From DASPWV01 sp046726375 (GTDB lineage: Bacteria; Acidobacteriota; Vicinamibacteria; Vicinamibacterales; UBA2999): 35,450 nt of DNA. Below the pieces are notes generated by a model, which was given only the letters and a program-made list of their open reading frames with translations, did no database searches and was not told the origin of the DNA. Positions within the stretch are counted from its first letter, which is position 1. Every line of letters begins with the position of its first letter. Position numbers and translations under genes: made by a program. This document shows positions 16,732-24,830 of this stretch, piece after piece. The stretch is taken from the NCBI GenBank assembly GCA_046726375.1, contig JBKPAJ010000209.1, positions 1-35,450 of the forward strand. The letters are read 5' to 3'.

Positions 16732-18111
16732 ATGAAACGCGCTATGTTTGTCACTGCGGTGCTGCTCGCAACCGGCGTCAGCGCGCAATCACCATCGACG
16801 CCAGCGGCCGACCCGCTTGCGGACGATATTGTCGCCGAGTTGAAGGCCGCAGGGGTGCCAGGTGCGGGTATTGCGATCGTGTCCGGCGAAGAGGTGGTGG
16901 CGCGCGGATATGGTGTCGCAAACACCGAAACGGGCGCGGCGTTTCAGCCGCACACCGCCGTTCATCTCGGATCGCTCACCAAGTTGTTCACGGCGCTGGC
17001 AGTGACGAGCGCACTCGATGCGCTGAAGCTCCCGCCCGAGACGACTGTCGGCCCGTACGTGCAAGGCCTGTCGCCACCCGCGACCACTGCGACGTTCCAT
17101 CATCTGTTGTCGCAGACCTCCGGTTTGCGCGACCGCGCCGGAGACTACGGCAGCGATGTCGAATCTGCGCTCGGCGACAGTGCCCGTGAGCTAACCGGCG
17201 ACGACTTCCTGCTGCCGCCCGGCACCGTGTTCTCGTATACGAACCTCGGTTACGCACTGGCCGGCGCTGCGCTCGAAGGTTTACGCAAGCGCCCATACGC
17301 GGACGTGATGCGAACGGAGATCTTCGCACCCCTTGGCATGACGCGATCGACGTTGCGCCTGCGCGTGGCCACCGCCGGCGGTCACGCCGTTGGTCATCGG
17401 CGCGAGAAGGACGTGCTCACGGTCGTGAAGCCGATGGCCAACGACACACGGATCTGGCCGGCAGGATACATGTGGTCGACGGCCACCGACATGTCGCGCG
17501 CGTTGTATGCCTTGATGCATACGGGACGCGTGAACGGCAAGCAAGCCTTACCCGCAACGGTGATCGAGCGCGTGATGACGCCGCACACGTCAATGCCCAA
17601 CGTGTTTGTCGGCGGACACTACGGCCACGGATTGATGATCGCCCGCGATCGCGGCGTGCTCATGTACGAACACGGCGGCACGCTGCCGGGATTCTCGTGC
17701 ATCTTGCGCTTCGCGCCAGAGCGTGGTGTCGGCATTGCGATTCTCAGCAATCTTGATAACGCGCCGCTACGTCGCATCGCGCAAAACGTTGTCAGTAAGG
17801 CGCTCGCGCTTCCGGACGCACCTGCGCCTGCTCGGACAGAGAGTGCAGTAACGCCGGTGGAGATGAAGGCGTTCCTCGGCAGCTATCGCAATCGTGGAAC
17901 TGCGCAGCTACGCGAGCAGAATGGGAAGGTTGTGTTGATCCTCGACGATGGCCCGCCGATGACGGTTAGCCGCTTAGATACGAACCGTTACCTGGCGCGG
18001 CCGACATCGACCGCAGCGGGTCCTGAGTTTGTGTTGCAGCCGGCGAGGGGAAGCATGCCGGCATATCTCCACTTGGCGTTCTGGGCCTACGCGAAGGAGG
18101 ACTCTTCGTGA
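16732..18111 (+). CDS. Serine hydrolase of the beta-lactamase / penicillin-binding family (class C type)
   Basis: 459 residues. The signal peptide is MKRAMFVTAVLLATGVSAQS, so it is likely periplasmic. The active-site set is complete: SLTK at 81-84 (Ser81, Lys84), YTN at 169-171, and HGG at 314-316. The core ends near residue 370, followed by a beta-rich C-terminal domain (MKAFLGSYRNRGTAQLREQNGKVVLIL) found in many esterase-like members. The family covers esterases, peptidases and beta-lactamases, so the substrate cannot be predicted. ATG 16732 was chosen because the signal peptide starts there; the longer frame from 16615 would translate the upstream repeat. No clear Shine-Dalgarno is seen. 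Confidence 0.85.
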   Translation: MKRAMFVTAVLLATGVSAQSPSTPAADPLADDIVAELKAAGVPGAGIAIVSGEEVVARGYGVANTETGAAFQPHTAVHLGSLTKLFTALAVTSALDALKLPPETTVGPYVQGLSPPATTATFHHLLSQTSGLRDRAGDYGSDVESALGDSARELTGDDFLLPPGTVFSYTNLGYALAGAALEGLRKRPYADVMRTEIFAPLGMTRSTLRLRVATAGGHAVGHRREKDVLTVVKPMANDTRIWPAGYMWSTATDMSRALYALMHTGRVNGKQALPATVIERVMTPHTSMPNVFVGGHYGHGLMIARDRGVLMYEHGGTLPGFSCILRFAPERGVGIAILSNLDNAPLRRIAQNVVSKALALPDAPAPARTESAVTPVEMKAFLGSYRNRGTAQLREQNGKVVLILDDGPPMTVSRLDTNRYLARPTSTAAGPEFVLQPARGSMPAYLHLAFWAYAKEDSS

Positions 18112-18143
18112 ATGGACGAAGGCGACGCGAAGTGACTGAACAT

Positions 18144-19043
18144 TTACGGTCCGATGATGACAGTAACGGGATTGGACGCGACGCTAATACCGTCCAGATT
18201 CACCGCCCGTATTCGCCCCACGTATTCTCCCGGTGGCGCGTCACGATAGATGAACGCGGTTGACAAGCTGCCGGTGTCAAACGACACAAGCAACTGTCCT
18301 TGGGTGCTAAACACGTCAATGACGTACCGCGCTATGGCGTGGCCTGGCGGTGCTGACCAAATAAGCGCAACGTCGCGTCTTGACACGCGCGACGTGAGGC
18401 CAATAGGCGTGCCGGTCGCGAGCGACGCGAACTCACCCGTTGCGAGCACGAGTTCCGGCGAGGGTCTGCCTGCGCCGCAGGCGTTGACAGCGGCAATTCT
18501 CAGAAAATAGATCCCACCTGGCGCTTCCGCGGTGACGCTGGTCGTTGCCGCAGGGAGTCGCGCGCTCGCGATGTTGGCTTCTCCTGGTGCAGATCCGGCA
18601 TCGAGTACGAATCCCGTCGGTGGGTCCCCGGCACCGGGTGACCACGAGAGGCGTATGGACGACCCGAGGATGTCTGCCTTGAGCTGAGGCGTTCCGGGCG
18701 GTTGGTGACACCCCGCCAGCGCTCCCGCCGTTCCGCTGACTTCCTCCGACAGCGGACTCCGTTTACCGCTTGCAGTGTAAGCCTGGACAGCAAAGTACAA
18801 GGTCGCGCCTTCGGGCAAGCCGACAATTTGAAATCGCGTAACGGCGCCAACGTCAATCGAGTGGGTGTAGTTGGCGGACGTCAAACCACCCCACAGAACA
18901 TAGCCCACCGTCATGCCGTCTGTCGGTGGATCCCATTCGACGGTCAAGCTCGCGGCACTGACTGGCGCGCCGGAGGCCACCGTGAGCCAAACGATAAACG
19001 TCGCCGCAGCTGTGCCGTGTTTCACGGGCCCGCTTGGCGGCAA
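18144..19043 (-). CDS. Secreted protein with three fibronectin type III domains
   Basis: 299 residues. An N-terminal signal (AAATFIVWLTVASGAPVSAAS) precedes three FN3 modules: SLTVEWDPPTDGMTVGYVLWGG...YFAVQAYTASGKRSPLSEEV, then GTPQLKADILGSSIRLSWSPG...YFLRIAAVNACGAGRPSPE, then GTPIGLTSRVSRRDVALIWSAPP...YVGRIRAVNLDGISVASNPVTV. It consists of the modules alone, with no catalytic domain, which suggests adhesion or a matrix role. Its stop faces the serine hydrolase stop 32 bases away. The decayed FN3 gene upstream on the same strand is its paralogue. The 180 bases between the two genes show nothing clear. Confidence 0.8.
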   Translation of the reverse strand: MPPSGPVKHGTAAATFIVWLTVASGAPVSAASLTVEWDPPTDGMTVGYVLWGGLTSANYTHSIDVGAVTRFQIVGLPEGATLYFAVQAYTASGKRSPLSEEVSGTAGALAGCHQPPGTPQLKADILGSSIRLSWSPGAGDPPTGFVLDAGSAPGEANIASARLPAATTSVTAEAPGGIYFLRIAAVNACGAGRPSPELVLATGEFASLATGTPIGLTSRVSRRDVALIWSAPPGHAIARYVIDVFSTQGQLLVSFDTGSLSTAFIYRDAPPGEYVGRIRAVNLDGISVASNPVTVIIGP

Positions 19044-19223
19044 TGACGATGCCGTTCGGTTGGGGCGACTGCCTTAATGCGGACCGCTCAAAATGCGCCT
19101 GTTTTTACGACATTTCCAGTTCACGATCTGCCAAAGTCTGCCCAGGTACGTACTTCTTACCGTGTAGAAACTGCTCGGGTACGCGATGACCAGCCCGTGC
19201 CCGCGCTCGGCAAATCTCAGTTG

Positions 19224-20172
19224 TTACGGTGTCACGGTGATGGTCACGGCATTCGACGCCTCGCCTACACCTGCAGCGTTGCCGGCCTTCACTCGGACAA
19301 CGTAGCGGCCCGGTGGCACGTCGCCGTGCACGAAAGATGTGGCGAGATTGCCGGTATCGAGAGTCACGAGAACACGCCCATGCACGTCGCTCGCCTCGAT
19401 GATGTATCGCGCCGGATCGCCGCCGGTCGCCGCAGGTGACCATGTCAACGTCACGCTCCGCCCGACGACCATCTCGGTGAGAGCAGTGGGTGCGCCGGGC
19501 AGAGCAGGCGGCGGTCCTCCAACAGTGACCGTTGATTCGGGTGCCCAGTGGCTTGCGCCACGCGCGTTCACCGCACTCAAGCGGAGAGAATATGTGCCGT
19601 TTGGCGCCGGTGTACTGAACGACATGGTGTCAGAACTAAACTGCACCGTTGCGATATCCCGCAAGCCGGGCATCGATCCGACATCCAGGACATAGCCGCT
19701 GGGTGCCTCGCCCGCGCGCTGCGACCACGCGAGTTGCACTAACGTGCCGACGGCGCTCGCGACAAAGTTCGGCGCGCCGGGCGCTTGTCGACAGTCGGCG
19801 TTGGTTCCAACCTCAAAGACTGTCTCATTCGATGCCGATCCCGGACCCGCAGCTTTCACGGCGCGCACCCGAACGAAATACCGTCCCGTTCGGAAGTGCC
19901 GGGCTCGTAAATCTCCCGCGACGTTGTATGCAGCGACCGCGAAATAATATGTGGTTCCGTCGGCCAACGCTGACACCACGTAGGACGTGACCAATCCGAC
20001 GTTGATCTATTGAAGGTGAGTGCCTGACGAAGTGCCGTAGGAAACGATGTAACCGGTCGTGACGCCATCACTCGGAGGATCCCACGCGAGCGTCAGTGTG
20101 GATGCGGCAGGTCGAACGCGCAGCGAGGAGCGAAAGGCAGGCAACGAAGGTTGCCGCGAGTCGTTGGTAAAC
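19224..20172 (-). pseudogene. Decayed FN3-domain gene, paralogue of 18144-19043
   Basis: An FN3 reading frame is open from about 19994 to the stop at 19224 and encodes most of the protein (GAPNFVASAVGTLVQLAWS..., GAPTALTEMVVGRSVTLTWSPAA...). Upstream, the same frame carries LTLAWDPPSDGVTTGYIVSYGTSSGTHLQ, then an in-frame TAG at 20007-20009, then INVGLVTSYVVSALADGTTYYFAVAAYN. A signal-like peptide (LAATFVACLSLLAA) lies in a different frame at about 20120-20170, so there is a frameshift at the signal/mature junction. The junction AYNVAGDLRARHFRTGRYFVRV also appears to skip most of a second FN3 module. Several lesions together indicate real decay rather than one sequencing error. Confidence 0.75.
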
Positions 20173-20176
20173 TCAC

Positions 20177-20212
20177 GGCCGGCTAGAGGGCAACCCCGAT
20201 GCCGAGCCGGCC
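20177..20212. repeat. 8-base inverted repeat upstream of the FN3 pseudogene
   Basis: GGCCGGCT (20177-20184) pairs with AGCCGGCC (20205-20212) around a 20-base loop. It lies just upstream of the decayed FN3 gene and downstream of the receiver-like gene at 20308. There is no T-tract on the minus strand, so it is not a convincing terminator. Confidence 0.5.
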
Positions 20213-20307
20213 TTTCGCTCTCGAAGTTTAAATTAGGGCCTGAAAATGTGTGATTTCGCTTCCCGCAGGGCCAGGATTTCTCAGTGGCCGATCACAATTC
20301 TGCGAAG

Positions 20308-20943
20308 TCAGCTGCGGTTTTGCCGGTTCGCAACCAGCCCCTGCCGCGCGACGAACGTCAACAACGTCGCACGGTCGCGGCGGCGGTCCGCGGTCCGGCG
20401 ATCGTTTCCCTTCTCGACCAAGGGGAAACGTCGGTCGCTTGTCCGTCTCTCAAAGGGCGGTCGAATCGGATCGGCGACAGGATTGCGCGAGGTCGCGCGC
20501 AACAGCGTGCGAAACGCCGCGCCGATTAATTCTCTCGAATCGACAGGTCTCACCACGAACGTCGCGCCCATTGTTTCGGCTTCACGCTGAAGAACGGGGT
20601 CGGGGACGCTCGACAATGCGATCGCCCCCATGCTCGGACGGCGCACCTTGCCCCTGAGGACCAGCTGAAGACCGTTGTATTCCCGCAACCTGAGTTCAAC
20701 GACGAGAAGCATCGGAGGCGACTCGAGGATCCGCACCTTCCCTTGCGCAAACGTTTCCGCGCTCGTCACGCTGAACCCGCATTCGGTGAGCGTCTGGACA
20801 ATAGGCCACGCGCTGGCGGGTGAGCAGTCCACGACGAGCGCCGGAACCGGCGGACGAAGACCCGCCTCTCTGTCTTCAGCGGCGACGAGACGCGGCGCGG
20901 AACGCGATGACGAACGATGAACGTTCTCGGACGGTGGCGGCAT
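20308..20943 (-). CDS. Receiver-like (pseudo-receiver) protein with Glu at the phospho-acceptor position, copy 1
   Basis: About 211 residues. The core PALVVDCSPASAWPIVQTLTECGFSVTSAETFAQGKVRILES has the receiver fold pattern. At the acceptor position LLVVELRLREYNGLQL has Glu83 instead of Asp, and the usual KP near the end reads FVVRPVDS, so the switch Lys is also missing. Normal phosphorylation is unlikely; Glu may mimic the active state. The tail ERRTSDRRF...NDRRTADRRRDR is basic and Arg-rich. The start is uncertain: ATG 20943 was preferred, but 21051 is in frame. It is divergent from the first AAA+ activator. Confidence 0.65.
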   Translation of the reverse strand: MPPPSENVHRSSSRSAPRLVAAEDREAGLRPPVPALVVDCSPASAWPIVQTLTECGFSVTSAETFAQGKVRILESPPMLLVVELRLREYNGLQLVLRGKVRRPSMGAIALSSVPDPVLQREAETMGATFVVRPVDSRELIGAAFRTLLRATSRNPVADPIRPPFERRTSDRRFPLVEKGNDRRTADRRRDRATLLTFVARQGLVANRQNRS

Positions 20944-21432
20944 GCGGCGCGCGTTCACCGCTAGTTTTCCTAACCGTCGACTTTTTTCTGCCTGCTCGTG
21001 ACCTACACAATTGAACGCACTCCGCACATGGCACCTCGCGCGGTGTGTCACAGACCTGTAACTTGTTGCGACTACAGACGCTACTAGCCCCTACCCATCG
21101 GGAGCTCTCTTGCCCGCGATTTCCCATGCTGCAAGAGGTTGGCCGAATCTACACCGGCCCGCCGATGTCTGCCCGCTCAGCTCCGGAATAAGTTGTGCAA
21201 ACCGACGCTCGGTCCCTACGCCACGTGAGGCGTTCGCGTCGCGGACAGGTGAGGAAACCAGTGATTTGGGCCGCAGTCTGAGGTTGGCGTCGTTTTCTCG
21301 CTGTGACGTCGACCTAATCTCGCCGGAATTTTGAGGACTTTAGTCCGCGTTTTTGGTGACTTTCTCGCTCCTGTGGTGCGGTCGTGCGCTCGCGGGAACA
21401 AGGTAGGCCACCTGGTAAAGGAATCGCATCCG
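20944..21432. other. Divergent intergenic region between pseudo-receiver 1 and AAA+ activator 1
   Basis: About 490 bases without a credible gene. I see a 12-base inverted repeat GGACT-TT-AGTCC at 21335-21346, about 90 bases before the activator start, and a GTGTGTCACAGACC stretch near 21044-21057 containing a TGTCAC half-site like that at 22942-22948. I find no good sigma54 promoter (TGGCAC-N5-TTGC) on either strand. The activator start at 21433 is not preceded by a strong ribosome site. Confidence 0.4.
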
Positions 21433-22569
21433 ATGAGCGTGACAAGCATCGTGCAGGTGAATCGCGATCTAATTGGCACCAGCCCCGCCATGGTCGAACT
21501 GGTGGAGGAAATCGCGCGAGTGGCGAGATCCGACGCCAAGGTCCTGATTACAGGTGAAAGCGGCGTGGGCAAAGAACTGGTGGCCAACCGCATTCATGCA
21601 CGGAGCGCGCGTGCCCATCGGCCGATGGGTGCTGTCAACTGCGCTGGCTTGTCCGAGACATTGCTCGAATCAGAACTGTTTGGACACGTCAAAGGCGCGT
21701 TCACGGGCGCGTACCGCGACAAACAGGGCAAACTCGAACTGGCCGATGGCGGCACGATCTTCCTCGACGAAATCGGCGAGATGACGCTGCGGATGCAGAG
21801 CCTGCTGCTGCGGTTCATGGAAACCGGCGAACTGCAAAAAGTCGGCACCGACCGGGTCACCATGCGCGTGAACGTTCGCGTCATCGCAGCGACCAACCGG
21901 AACCTCCGCGAGATGATCGCGCAGGGACAGTTCCGCGAAGATCTTTACTACCGCTTGAACGTCATTCACCTGCTGGTGCCCGCACTTCGCGAGCGCCGGC
22001 AGGACATTCCGGCCTTGATCGATTACTTCCTAGGTCAGTTCTCGAGGGATAACGGCCGAACCCACAAGGTGCTCTCGCCAGAGGCGGCGGAGAGGCTGAC
22101 GACGTACTCGTGGCCCGGAAACGTGCGCGAGCTGAGAAACGTGATTGAGCGGCTCGTCGTGACGGTGCAGGGCGACGTGATCAAGGCGGAACATTTGCCG
22201 CTCGACATCCAGATGTATCGTACGGTGGCGGGGCAACCGCGGCGGGAACGGCGCCGCACCGTGGCCGACGACCTCATGAAGCGCATCGTCGAGGAACGCG
22301 AATCGTTCTGGACGGCGGTGTATCCGCTTTACATGCGGCGCGACATCACACGCGCCGACATCCGCAATCTCGTGCGGAAGGGACTCGAAGAAGCACGTGG
22401 CAACTACAAGATCGTCGCACGGCTATTCAACATGGACGATTCAGAATACAAGCGCTTTTTGAACTTCCTCCGAAAGCACGAGTGCCAGGTCTCGTTCAAG
22501 GAGTACCGCAAGTACCGCGACGATCGACGGCCGGACACACAGCAGTCCGAACCGTTCCAGTGGCGTTAG
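21433..22569 (+). CDS. Sigma54-interacting AAA+ activator (enhancer-binding type) without sensor domain, copy 1
   Basis: 378 residues from ATG 21433 (MSVTSIVQVNRDLIGTSPAM). The AAA+ domain starts almost at once, with no receiver, GAF or PAS domain before it. Motifs: Walker A GESGVGKE at 41-48, intact GAFTGA at 88-93, Walker B GGTIFLDE at 106-113, arginine-finger region REDLYYRLNV, and sensor-II WPGNVRELRNVIERL. The C-terminus has a helix-turn-helix-like region GNYKIVARLFNMDDSEYKRFLNFLRKHEC. It would remodel sigma54 RNA polymerase holoenzyme to open promoters. Control must come from another protein, plausibly the neighbouring pseudo-receiver. It is a paralogue of 23127-24245. Starts further upstream to 21331 are in frame but lack support. 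Confidence 0.85.
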   Translation: MSVTSIVQVNRDLIGTSPAMVELVEEIARVARSDAKVLITGESGVGKELVANRIHARSARAHRPMGAVNCAGLSETLLESELFGHVKGAFTGAYRDKQGKLELADGGTIFLDEIGEMTLRMQSLLLRFMETGELQKVGTDRVTMRVNVRVIAATNRNLREMIAQGQFREDLYYRLNVIHLLVPALRERRQDIPALIDYFLGQFSRDNGRTHKVLSPEAAERLTTYSWPGNVRELRNVIERLVVTVQGDVIKAEHLPLDIQMYRTVAGQPRRERRRTVADDLMKRIVEERESFWTAVYPLYMRRDITRADIRNLVRKGLEEARGNYKIVARLFNMDDSEYKRFLNFLRKHECQVSFKEYRKYRDDRRPDTQQSEPFQWR

Positions 22570-22932
22570 CCCGGCGCACAGTTCATCTCGCCTAACCAGC
22601 AGCCTCAACGACCGGCACCACCAACAGTACGTCCTCGTAGAGGCGAGATCCTCGAAATTGGTACTCGATCATCGGGATTCGCCAGCGCGAGATCCTGGGC
22701 GACGTCGACCAGCTTGACCCGCCCGGTCCTCGATGGGCAGCTGCCTGGTGGGTTCGAGTGGTCCTCCCTGAAAAATCTCCGCGGCCAGTCAATTACAAGA
22801 ATGAGAGGTCGAACCTGACAAAACCGTATATGGCGGCGGCAGCGAATGCTTGCCGGTATCGTATGGCGCCAGCGTGGCGTACCTTTTCGCACCGATGCGA
22901 TCCAACTCGCCCCAGAGAACTCCGCGCAGCAG

Positions 22933-22948
22933 GTGACAAAATTGTCAC
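22933..22948. promoter_or_regulatory. Possible operator: inverted repeat GTGACAA-AA-TTGTCAC
   Basis: A perfect 7-base inverted repeat with a 2-base centre, 49 bases upstream of the predicted -35 box of the second activator gene. Its size and symmetry suit a dimeric DNA-binding protein; which one is not known. The activators themselves are candidates. Confidence 0.4.
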
Positions 22949-22996
22949 ACCAGGAAAAAAATCGTCGCGTGGATCGAAAAAAAGGACCTTAGCTGA

Positions 22997-23025
22997 TTGA
23001 CTTCCGACCTCGAATCTCTGACAAT
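22997..23025 (+). promoter_or_regulatory. Sigma70-type promoter of the second AAA+ activator
   Basis: TTGACT (22997-23002) and GACAAT (23020-23025), 17 bases apart, matching 5 of 6 and 4 of 6 consensus bases. Transcription would begin near 23032, about 95 bases before the start codon. Confidence 0.4.
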
Positions 23026-23126
23026 GCTTCTGCTGCCGATGAGTCCACTAAGTCACATTAAGACATTCCGATTGCGTCGTTCGAACTTTATCCGTGCTAT
23101 TTGTGTCGTCTAAAAGGTTCCGATCC

Positions 23127-24245
23127 ATGAGTACCTCCATCACGATGGTTGGCGTCAGTGCCGGGATTCGCGCGGTAGAGGATGAGATAGATTACGCGGC
23201 ACGTTCCGGCGCGAAAGTTCTGATCTCTGGCGAGAGCGGGACCGGTAAGGAAGTAGTCGCGCGTTTGATCCATGCACGTAGCGCGCGTCGCAACGCTCCG
23301 CTCCTTGCACTGAATTGTGCGGGTTTGCCCGACACGCTGCTCGAGTCCGAACTCTTCGGACACGTGCGCGGCAGCTTCACCGACGCGCATCGCGATAAGC
23401 TCGGCTGGCTCGAGCGTGCGCACGGCGGCACGATCTTCATGGACGAAGTCGCCGAAATGAGCCTGCGCATGCAGGCGCTGCTGCTTCGCTTTCTCGAGAC
23501 CGGCGAAATTCAGCGCGTCGGTTCGGAGCAGCGACATTCGGCAGTGGATGTGCGCGTCATTGCTGCGACACACCGTCGTCTGATCGATCACGTCGCCGAT
23601 AAGTCGTTCCGCGAGGATCTGTTCTATCGCCTCAACGTTATTCATATTGAGGTGCCGCCGCTGCGCGAACGCCGCGAAGATATCTACATCCTCTTGCAGC
23701 ATTTCTTCCGGCACTTTTCGGTGTCGCACCACCTGCCGGTACCGGAAATCAGCACCGAGGCGCTTGCATACCTCACCGAGTATTCCTGGCCCGGCAACGT
23801 GCGTGAGCTTCGAAATCTCGCCGAGCGCCTGATTCTGCGCTGTGCGGAAGGCGGCGTGCAGACGCAGTCGCTTCCGGCGGAGATTCTGCGCGATACGCGC
23901 CGCGCCACAACTGCCGTTAGTGCGCAGGGCGCCACGTCGACGACCAGCGCTCAGACGATGTTCGAGCGCATCGTCAAAGGCGGAGCATCCTTCTGGTCGG
24001 AAGCCTACGAACCGTTCATGGCGCGCGATCTGACGCGCCGCGATCTACGCGAGCTGGTGCGATTGGGGCTGGAGCACACTTACGGCAATTACAAACTGCT
24101 GGTGACGTCGTTCAATATGCCGCCGGAGGACTACAAGAAATTTTTGAACTTCCTGCGGAAATATCAGTGCCACGTGCCGTTCCAGGGATTCAGGATGGCG
24201 CCGGCGAAAATCCACAGCCGGCCGGATTACGTGGCGAGTGCGTGA
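23127..24245 (+). CDS. Sigma54-interacting-type AAA+ activator without sensor domain, copy 2 (GSFTDA variant)
   Basis: 372 residues from ATG 23127 (MSTSITMVGVSAGIRAVEDE); AAGG lies about 9 bases upstream. Walker A is GESGTGKE at 35-42, Walker B GGTIFMDE at 101-108, then REDLFYRLNVIHIEVPPLRERR and WPGNVRELRNLAERL. The sigma54-contact loop reads GSFTDA (82-87) instead of GAFTGA; the central Phe-Thr is kept. The C-terminus mirrors copy 1: RDLRELVRLGLEHTYGNYKLLVTSFNMPPEDYKKFLNFLRKYQCHVPF, with an HTH-like region. No sensor domain. It ends 7 bases before the convergent pseudo-receiver 2. Whether it works with sigma54 is less sure than for copy 1. Confidence 0.82.
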   Translation: MSTSITMVGVSAGIRAVEDEIDYAARSGAKVLISGESGTGKEVVARLIHARSARRNAPLLALNCAGLPDTLLESELFGHVRGSFTDAHRDKLGWLERAHGGTIFMDEVAEMSLRMQALLLRFLETGEIQRVGSEQRHSAVDVRVIAATHRRLIDHVADKSFREDLFYRLNVIHIEVPPLRERREDIYILLQHFFRHFSVSHHLPVPEISTEALAYLTEYSWPGNVRELRNLAERLILRCAEGGVQTQSLPAEILRDTRRATTAVSAQGATSTTSAQTMFERIVKGGASFWSEAYEPFMARDLTRRDLRELVRLGLEHTYGNYKLLVTSFNMPPEDYKKFLNFLRKYQCHVPFQGFRMAPAKIHSRPDYVASA

Positions 24246-24252
24246 AGTTGGA

Positions 24253-24690
24253 TCAGTGAAGTCGCGCAGTCGTCACGTCCAGTGATCCAACTGCGGTGAT
24301 CGCGGGCATCGCCAGCCGGCCATATCCCGCCGGGTGCGACGGTCCAACCAGCCGATTCATCGTGGCAGACAGACGTTCGCCCGAGGCTTCTTTGGGCGAG
24401 AGCCACATCGCGCCCAACTGTTCGGCCTCGCCGGCAAACGCAGCATCGCCGACGACGATTGCGGGAATGCCCACCGCCGCACCGCGCACCGCGAGATGAA
24501 GGCCGTTGTACTCTCCGAGCTTGATTTCGCTAATCAGCAGATCGGGGTGCTCTCCGTCGAGGTGACGCTTCGCCGTGGCGAACGTGGTGACAAACGTCGG
24601 TTGCCACGTGCCGCTACACAAGGTGCGCTCCAGGCGCCGCGTTAGTTCTGGGGTTGCGGCGACAACAAGAACTGTACGAACATCCGGCAT
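24253..24690 (-). CDS. Receiver-like (pseudo-receiver) protein with Glu at the phospho-acceptor position, copy 2
   Basis: 145 residues, MPDVRTVLVVAATPELTRRLERTL. The acceptor strand reads DLLISEIKLGEYNGLHLAVRG with Glu55 where Asp is expected. This is the same E-x-K/R-L-x-E-Y-N-G-L block as in the protein at 20308-20943, so the two are paralogues and the Glu is conserved rather than a chance change. The N-terminal acidic pocket is also lost (LVVAAT rather than VVDD). The C-terminal 30 residues (PSHPAGYGRLAMPAITAVG) replace the Arg-rich tail of copy 1. A single ATG start at 24690 fits the domain. Confidence 0.65.
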   Translation of the reverse strand: MPDVRTVLVVAATPELTRRLERTLCSGTWQPTFVTTFATAKRHLDGEHPDLLISEIKLGEYNGLHLAVRGAAVGIPAIVVGDAAFAGEAEQLGAMWLSPKEASGERLSATMNRLVGPSHPAGYGRLAMPAITAVGSLDVTTARLH

Positions 24691-24796
24691 TCGGAGAACC
24701 TCAAAGCGGGCTCAGCAATTCGAGTACCAGCAGAGTTAGCCCTTTTTGTCGGCGCTTTTTGTGACCTGTGTTGCACGCGAATAACAAAAGTGCAAT

Positions 24797-24814
24797 TGGA
24801 ATGTCAAAATTCCA
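24797..24814. promoter_or_regulatory. Inverted repeat TGGAAT-N6-ATTCCA overlapping a possible -35 box
   Basis: 6-base arms at 24797-24802 and 24809-24814. On the minus strand, TTGACA lies in its centre, so the site could be an operator over the promoter of the 24253-24690 gene, though the -10 match 17-18 bases away is poor. It could instead be a weak hairpin after the OPT transporter stop at 24831. Confidence 0.35.
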
Positions 24815-24830
24815 CTGTCGCCAGAACAAA

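Larger units (their letters stand above)
22570..23126. other. Intergenic region between the two AAA+ activators
   Basis: 557 bases. Short open frames on both strands in 22592-22892 match nothing I recognise and look like chance or a decayed fragment. The part after 22900 is clearly more A/T-rich and holds the inverted repeat at 22933-22948 and a likely promoter at 22997-23025, so it is the control region of the second activator. Confidence 0.5.

Noticed and set aside
20177..20310. A cyclic-di-GMP-I (GEMM) riboswitch before the FN3 pseudogene, suggested by GCGAAAGGCC and ATCGGGGTTGCC on the minus strand
   Set aside because: The expected upstream GGCAAACC half was not found, so the likeness rests on two short strings; only the inverted repeat is reported.
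22592..22892. A small gene or transposase remnant between the two activators
   Set aside because: Short frames on the minus strand have no recognisable motif, ribosome site or consistent frame.
20944..23126. Sigma54 promoters (TGGCAC-N5-TTGC) near the AAA+ activators
   Set aside because: TGGCAC occurs near 21030, but the second half is CGCGG rather than TTGC; none of the other candidates fit.
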